Positions 20,152-23,982 of a stretch of 23,982 bases of DNA are shown in pieces. A program made the position numbers and the translations under genes. Position 1 is the stretch's first letter. The number at the start of each line of letters is the position of its first letter. Below the pieces are notes generated by a model. It ran no database searches and was not told the origin of the DNA. It saw only the letters and a program-made list of their open reading frames with translations. Source of the DNA: Paracoccaceae bacterium (GTDB lineage Bacteria; Pseudomonadota; Alphaproteobacteria; Rhodobacterales; Rhodobacteraceae); the NCBI GenBank assembly GCA_007131945.1, contig SLPP01000265.1, positions 1 to 23,982 on the forward strand. The letters run 5' to 3'.

Positions 20152-21513
20152 ATGCGCTGTTTCAAGACCTACGACATCCGCGGCAGGCTGGGGACCGATC
20201 TCGACGCCGGCATCATGGCCCGGATCGGGCGCGGCTTCGCGCGGGTGATGCGCGCGCGCCGGGTGGTGCTGGGCCATGATGCGCGCGCCTCCTCGCCCGA
20301 CCTCGCCGAGGCGCTTGCCGGGGCCCTGGTCGCCGAGGGCTGCGAGGTCCTCGAGCTTGGCCTATGCGGCACCGAGGAGGTCTATTTCGCCACCGCGCAT
20401 CTGCAGGCCTGCGGCGGGCTCTGCGTCACCGCCTCGCACAACCCGATCGAGGATAACGGGCTGAAGCTGGTGGGCCGCGGCGCCGCCCCGCTCGACCCCG
20501 AGGGCGAGCTGGCGGCGATCCGGCGGCTGGTCGAGGCCGATGCCTTCGGCCCCGGCCAGCGCGATGGGGCAAGGCGGCGGGTCGCGGCCGATGCCCGCGC
20601 CGCCTATGTCGAGCGCATCCTTTCCTTCGTCGCGATCGACGAGCTGCGCCCGCTGCGGATCCTGGTCAACGCGGGCAATGGCGCGGCCGGCCCGACCTTC
20701 GACGCGATCGCCGCCGCGCTGGCCGGGCGCGGGGCGCCGCTGACCTTCGAACGAATGAACCACGCGCCGGACCCGTCCTTCCCGAACGGCATTCCCAATC
20801 CGCTCCTCGAGGCGAACCGCGCCCCGACCGCCGCGGCGACGCGCGCCCTGGGGGCCGATTTCGCCGTCGCCTGGGACGGTGATTTCGACCGTTGCTTCCT
20901 CTTCGATCGCGCCGGCTGCTTCGTCGAGGGCGAATACGTGGTCGCCCTGCTGGCCGAGGCCTTTCTCGCGCGCGATCCCGGCGCGACGATCGTGCATGAC
21001 GGGCGCATCACCTGGGCGGTGCAGGACGCGGTCGCGCGGCATGGCGGGCGCGCGGCGCAGGCGCGCACGGGACATGTCTACTTCAAGGCGGCCTTGCGCG
21101 CGACCGGTGCCGTCTATGGCGGCGAGATGTCGGCGCATCACTATTTCCGCGGTTTCGCCTGCTGCGATTCGGGCATGATCCCGTGGCTGCTGGTCGCCGA
21201 ACTGGTCAGCCGGACGCGCCGGCCGCTGGCCGATCTGGTGGCCGAGCTGCGCGCCGCGCATCCCTCCTCGGGCGAGATCAACTTCCGCCTGCCCGATCCC
21301 GGCGCGGCGATCACGCGGGTGCGCGCCGCCCATGCCGGCAAGGCGCTGGAGATCGACGAGAGCGACGGGCTGGGGCTTTCCTTCGAGGACTGGCGGTTCA
21401 ACCTGCGCAGCTCGAACACCGAGCCGGTGCTGCGCCTCAATGTCGAGACGCGCGGCGATCCGGCCCTGCTGGCGCGGCAGGTCGCGGCGCTGCGCGGCCT
21501 GATCGGGGGCTGA
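20152..21513 (+). CDS. Phosphomannomutase/phosphoglucomutase (alpha-D-phosphohexomutase)
   Basis: A 453-residue cytoplasmic enzyme that interconverts hexose 6- and 1-phosphates for GDP-mannose or UDP-glucose synthesis. The four domain signatures are intact: the phosphoserine loop TASHNP with S95, the Mg site DGDFDR at 242-247, the sugar-specificity loop GEMSAHH at 324-330, and the phosphate-binding RSSNTEP at 419-425. GEMS.HH is the version found in dual-specificity phosphomannomutase/phosphoglucomutases (ManB/CpsG/AlgC) rather than GlmM. The start at ATG 20152 gives the standard CFKTYDIRG opening. It provides sugar phosphates to GalU-type enzymes and fits the surface-polysaccharide theme with the export lipoprotein further right. 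Confidence 0.93.
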   Translation: MRCFKTYDIRGRLGTDLDAGIMARIGRGFARVMRARRVVLGHDARASSPDLAEALAGALVAEGCEVLELGLCGTEEVYFATAHLQACGGLCVTASHNPIEDNGLKLVGRGAAPLDPEGELAAIRRLVEADAFGPGQRDGARRRVAADARAAYVERILSFVAIDELRPLRILVNAGNGAAGPTFDAIAAALAGRGAPLTFERMNHAPDPSFPNGIPNPLLEANRAPTAAATRALGADFAVAWDGDFDRCFLFDRAGCFVEGEYVVALLAEAFLARDPGATIVHDGRITWAVQDAVARHGGRAAQARTGHVYFKAALRATGAVYGGEMSAHHYFRGFACCDSGMIPWLLVAELVSRTRRPLADLVAELRAAHPSSGEINFRLPDPGAAITRVRAAHAGKALEIDESDGLGLSFEDWRFNLRSSNTEPVLRLNVETRGDPALLARQVAALRGLIGG

Positions 21514-21532
21514 ACCCGCCGCGCAGCGCCGC

Positions 21533-22483
21533 TCAGCGCCAGATCGCCAGCGCGATCAGCGCCAGGACCAGCGCCAGGAGCGCCATCGCCCGGCGATGGA
21601 GGCCGAGCGCCCGGTCGAGATCGGCCGCCTCCGGGTCGGGGGCGTCGGCGTTGAGCCACGGCTCGTCGGCGACGCGATCGGCGTAGCGGCGCGGCCCCGA
21701 CAGCCTTACGCCCAGCGCCCCGGCCATTGCCGCCTCGGGCCAGCCGGCATTGGGCGAGCGGTGGCGGCGGGCGTCGCGCGCCACGCAGGCGAGCGCGGCG
21801 CGCGGCCGGGCGCTGGCGAGCGCCAGTAGGAGCGCCGTCAGCCGCGCCGGGACGAGGTTCGCCAGATCGTCGATCCGCGCCGCCGCCCAGCCGAAGGCCG
21901 CGTACCGCGCCGTGCGATGCCCGATCATCGAATCGAGCGTGTTGATCGCCTTGTAGGCGGCGATCCCCGGCAGGCCGGCGAGCGCGCCCCAGAAGATCGG
22001 GGCGACGATCCCGTCCGAGCTGTTCTCGGCCAGGCTCTCGGTGGCGGCGCGGGCGATGCCGGCGGCGTCGAGCCGCGCCGGGTCGCGGCCGACGATCATC
22101 GCCACGCGCGCCCGCGCGGCGTCGATATCGCCCCGGGCAAGCGGGCGCGCGACCGCCGCGACATGCGCGTCGAGCGAGCGAAGCGCGACGAGCGGCCAGG
22201 CAAGCACGCCCGCGAGCAGCACGCCCGGCCAGCCGGCGGGAAGGCCGCGCTGCAGGGCGGCCGCGATCCCGGCGGTCAGGGCGATGACCAGAAGGGCGGC
22301 GACCGCGCCAAGGAGGCGGCGCCGAGGCGCGGTGTCCTGCGGCCGGTTCCAGCACCGGTCGAGCGCGGCGATCAGGGCGCCAATCCAGCTCACCGGATGG
22401 CCGATGCGCCGATGCAGCCGCTCGGGCCAGCCGATCGCCGCGTCGATCGCCAGCGCGACCAGCATCGCCGCCGCGAGGTTCAT
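21533..22483 (-). CDS. cbiB: Adenosylcobinamide-phosphate synthase CbiB/CobD
   Basis: A 316-residue inner-membrane enzyme of the late cobalamin pathway that attaches the aminopropanol (or its phosphate) to adenosylcobyric acid. Family marks are the opening LAIDAAIGWPERLHRRIGHPVSWIG (key residues D, GWP, HPV..IG), the catalytic core ATESLAENSSDGIVAPIFW near 147-165, NTLDSMIGHRT near 185-195 with the FGWAAARIDDLANLVPARL segment, and RSPNAGWPEAAMAGALGVRL in the C-terminal third. Four to five hydrophobic segments fit the known topology. It starts 17 bases after the stop of the export lipoprotein gene and may be cotranscribed with it; no other cobalamin gene is in the window, so it may belong to a split pathway. 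Confidence 0.93.
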   Translation of the reverse strand: MNLAAAMLVALAIDAAIGWPERLHRRIGHPVSWIGALIAALDRCWNRPQDTAPRRRLLGAVAALLVIALTAGIAAALQRGLPAGWPGVLLAGVLAWPLVALRSLDAHVAAVARPLARGDIDAARARVAMIVGRDPARLDAAGIARAATESLAENSSDGIVAPIFWGALAGLPGIAAYKAINTLDSMIGHRTARYAAFGWAAARIDDLANLVPARLTALLLALASARPRAALACVARDARRHRSPNAGWPEAAMAGALGVRLSGPRRYADRVADEPWLNADAPDPEAADLDRALGLHRRAMALLALVLALIALAIWR

Positions 22484-22500
22484 CGTGCCACCCCGCCGCG

Positions 22501-23682
22501 TCAGTCGCCGAGCGTTCGCGCCGAGCGGAAGAGCGCGATCGCGGTGGTCAGCATCGGCAGCGAGGCCTCGGTCGCCAGCACCACGTCGCCGGGATCGATG
22601 CGGAAGTTGCGCGCCGCGAACAGCCCGTCGGCGGTGGCGAGATCGAAGGAAAAGATCACCCAGGGCTTTTCCGGCGCGTTCCCCCCGGCGCGGACCGCGG
22701 CGGCGGGAAACTCGCGCAGGACCATCACCCCGCGGATATCCGCCCGCCGCTCGGAAAGCCCGCCGATCGAGGACAGCGCGTCGAGCGCGGTGATCTCCTC
22801 GCGCTCGAACTGCACGACCTGCTGCCGGCCGGTGGCGCCGAGGGCGATGAAATGCCGCCGGTCGGCTTCGATCACGATCCGGTCGCCGCCACGCAGGATC
22901 GTGTCGTTCGCCGGATCGGCGAGGAGGTCCTGCGCCGGGATCGCGTAGCTGCGCCCGCCCCGTTGCAGTCGCACCAGCGGATTGCGCAGCTCGGGCGCGA
23001 TGCCGCCCGCCTCGGCCAGCACGCCCATCAGCGTCGGGCTCGTCTCGGCCAGCGGATAGCGCCCCGGCCGCGCCACGCCCGAGACCATGTCGACCGCGTT
23101 CGCCGGACCGGGCGTGACCGCGAGCTGGACCTGCGCATCGGGCACGATCGGGGTCATCGCCCGCTGGATCTCGCGCCGGGCCTGTTCCGAGGTCATCCCG
23201 GCGAGTGCGAGCTCGCCGACATAGGGCACGAAGATCCGACCCGACGGCGCCACCGCGATGTCCTGCAGGTCGACGACGCGCTGCTGCTCGGCGGTCAGGA
23301 GCGAGTCGCGCTGGCTGTCCCAGATCGAGATGGTCAACAGGTCGCCGGGCCGGATCGGGCGCATGTTCGGCTGCAGGCCGGCGCCGATCCAGTCGCGGCG
23401 CACCGCCCCCGCCGCCCGCGGCCAGCGGTCGATCTCGGCCAGCGCGGCGCGGGTGACGGGTACGACCTGGACATCGGCCTCCGCGTCACGGGTCTGGCGC
23501 AGGATCTCGGCGGGCAGCGCCGCGCTGCGCGGCACGGTGCAGCCGGTTGCGGCGGGGACCGCCAGCGCCAGGAGCAACGCGATCAGGCAGCGAGGCAGCG
23601 TCGGCCGGTGTCTCCGCGCCTGTCTCTGCGCCCGAGGGGGACAATCACCGCCTGCCTGCATCCGCGCCAGGTCCCGCCGCAT
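22501..23682 (-). CDS. Polysaccharide export outer-membrane lipoprotein, Wza/KpsD-like
   Basis: A protein of about 393 residues. From ATG 23682 the signal peptide is LPRCLIALLLALAVPAATGC with the lipobox cysteine at C48, preceded by an unusually long basic N-region. The poly-export domain is seen in MRPIRPGDLLTISIWDSQ and in APSGRIFVPYVGELALAGMT, followed by SLBB-type repeats (for example VARPGRYPLAETSPTLMGVL and VFEREEITALDALSSIGGLS-like segments). Such proteins form the outer-membrane exit pore for capsule or exopolysaccharide. The start is uncertain: GTG 23703, ATG 23682 and ATG 23661 are all in frame, and GGGAGG lies 13 bases before 23682. No Wzc-like kinase is adjacent within the window. 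Confidence 0.85.
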   Translation of the reverse strand: MRRDLARMQAGGDCPPRAQRQARRHRPTLPRCLIALLLALAVPAATGCTVPRSAALPAEILRQTRDAEADVQVVPVTRAALAEIDRWPRAAGAVRRDWIGAGLQPNMRPIRPGDLLTISIWDSQRDSLLTAEQQRVVDLQDIAVAPSGRIFVPYVGELALAGMTSEQARREIQRAMTPIVPDAQVQLAVTPGPANAVDMVSGVARPGRYPLAETSPTLMGVLAEAGGIAPELRNPLVRLQRGGRSYAIPAQDLLADPANDTILRGGDRIVIEADRRHFIALGATGRQQVVQFEREEITALDALSSIGGLSERRADIRGVMVLREFPAAAVRAGGNAPEKPWVIFSFDLATADGLFAARNFRIDPGDVVLATEASLPMLTTAIALFRSARTLGD

Positions 23683-23768
23683 CAAGTTTCCGACGCCTCC
23701 CACAATCCATGCGCGCGCAAAGCGGCCTTAACTCTACTTTGGCGTGCAATCGTACCCCGCTCCGTCGG

Positions 23769-23802
23769 GCCGGGCAAGCCGTGTTCGTCAGCCTTGCCCG
23801 GC
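23769..23802. repeat. 10-bp perfect inverted repeat upstream of the export lipoprotein gene
   Basis: GCCGGGCAAG (23769-23778) and CTTGCCCGGC (23793-23802) flank a 14-base loop in the divergent region between the Wza-like gene and tRNA-Cys, about 90 bases upstream of the likely start. It may be an operator or a leader hairpin; there is no gene end here, so a terminator role is unlikely. Confidence 0.5.
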
Positions 23803-23869
23803 AGATGACCGGACCGCGCCCGTCAATGCACCCATCCCGACAGCTGGCGGAGAACCGACGGATGCAATC

Positions 23870-23898
23870 TTGACGCGCAGGGACGAACACCCTAAACG
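23870..23898 (+). promoter_or_regulatory. Probable promoter of tRNA-Cys
   Basis: TTGACG (23870-23875) and TAAACG (23893-23898) are 17 bases apart. The -10 match is weak, but the spacing and the distance of 10 bases to the mature tRNA 5' end fit a short-leader tRNA promoter. Confidence 0.45.
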
Positions 23899-23908
23899 GC
23901 ATCGTATC

Positions 23909-23982
23909 GGCGGGTTGGCGGAGAGGTTACGCAGCGGATTGCAAATCCGTGTAGACCGGTTCGATTCCGGTACCCGCCTCCA
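23909..23982 (+). tRNA. tRNA-Cys (anticodon GCA)
   Basis: A complete 74-base cloverleaf. The acceptor stem GGCGGGT pairs with ACCCGCC, followed by T73 and an encoded CCA that is the last base triplet of the window. The anticodon stem-loop is GCGGA-TTGCAAA-TCCGT with GCA at the anticodon position, and the T arm is CCGGTTCGATTCCGG. The D arm (GCGGAGAGGTTACGC) contains the usual GG. Integrating elements often use tRNA 3' ends, but nothing beyond the CCA can be seen. Confidence 0.95.

Noticed and set aside
6810..22515. Identical 15-base string TCAGTCGCCGAGCGT at 6810 and 22501
   Set aside because: Both encode the C-terminal LGD-stop ends of unrelated minus-strand proteins; no further similarity extends on either side, so coincidence is the simplest reading.
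1..23982. CRISPR array, prophage, insertion sequence or defence system
   Set aside because: No regularly spaced repeats, transposase, integrase, capsid or toxin-antitoxin genes were seen; the gene content is core chromosome.

Overview
The window is a compact, very GC-rich bacterial chromosome segment. Gene content and protein style point to an alphaproteobacterium of the Rhodobacterales (Rhodobacter/Paracoccus/Roseobacter relatives): an HvrA-type short H-NS protein, a stand-alone MoCF 'CinA-like' protein divergent from map, a glnK-amtB pair, a DUF1289 protein and Rhodobacterales-like RecO and PBP1A. I see no prophage, insertion sequence, CRISPR array or defence island; nearly all genes are core or housekeeping. 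This assignment is inference from family resemblance, as no search could be run.

Layout, left to right: the 3' part of a HI0933/TIGR03862-type flavoprotein (+); a minus-strand operon of four genes with 4-base ATGA overlaps (CinA-like MoCF protein, GNAT acetyltransferase, AhpD-like protein, phosphoglycolate phosphatase); divergent map (+); a minus-strand block with a BrkB/YihY membrane protein, an H-NS-like protein, a DMT exporter and an exported SH3/COG3650 protein; plus-strand cysQ, galU and recO; an atypical SDR (-) divergent from a tandem universal stress protein (+); a class A penicillin-binding protein (-); glnK-amtB (+) with a terminator; an NDP-forming acyl-CoA synthetase overlapping a CaiD-type enoyl-CoA hydratase (+); a DUF1289 gene and a phosphomannomutase/phosphoglucomutase (+); cbiB and a Wza-type polysaccharide export lipoprotein (-); and a complete tRNA-Cys(GCA) ending on the last base of the window.

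Functional threads: galU, the phosphohexomutase and the export lipoprotein supply and export surface polysaccharide; PBP1A and BrkB belong to the envelope; glnK-amtB senses and imports ammonium; the acyl-CoA synthetase plus CaiD form a small carnitine/crotonobetaine-like or acyl-CoA catabolic unit; Gph, CysQ, RecO and the CinA-like protein are metabolite-repair or DNA-repair functions.

The most unusual signal is non-coding. Four related elements of about 80 bp lie in the three long convergent gene junctions (about 806-885, 10165-10250, 10263-10343, 12263-12345). Each starts 14-21 bases after a stop codon (or inside a run-on reading frame) with a short perfect dyad whose sequence differs between copies while its symmetry is kept. 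This is followed, with a dyad-centre distance of 47.5-49 bases, by a conserved GTTAACCGCA..GAAA box. Three copies share a CRGCAAG block after the dyad. One copy has been read into the C-terminus of RecO and another into the C-terminus of the flavoprotein. I do not recognise this element as a described family.
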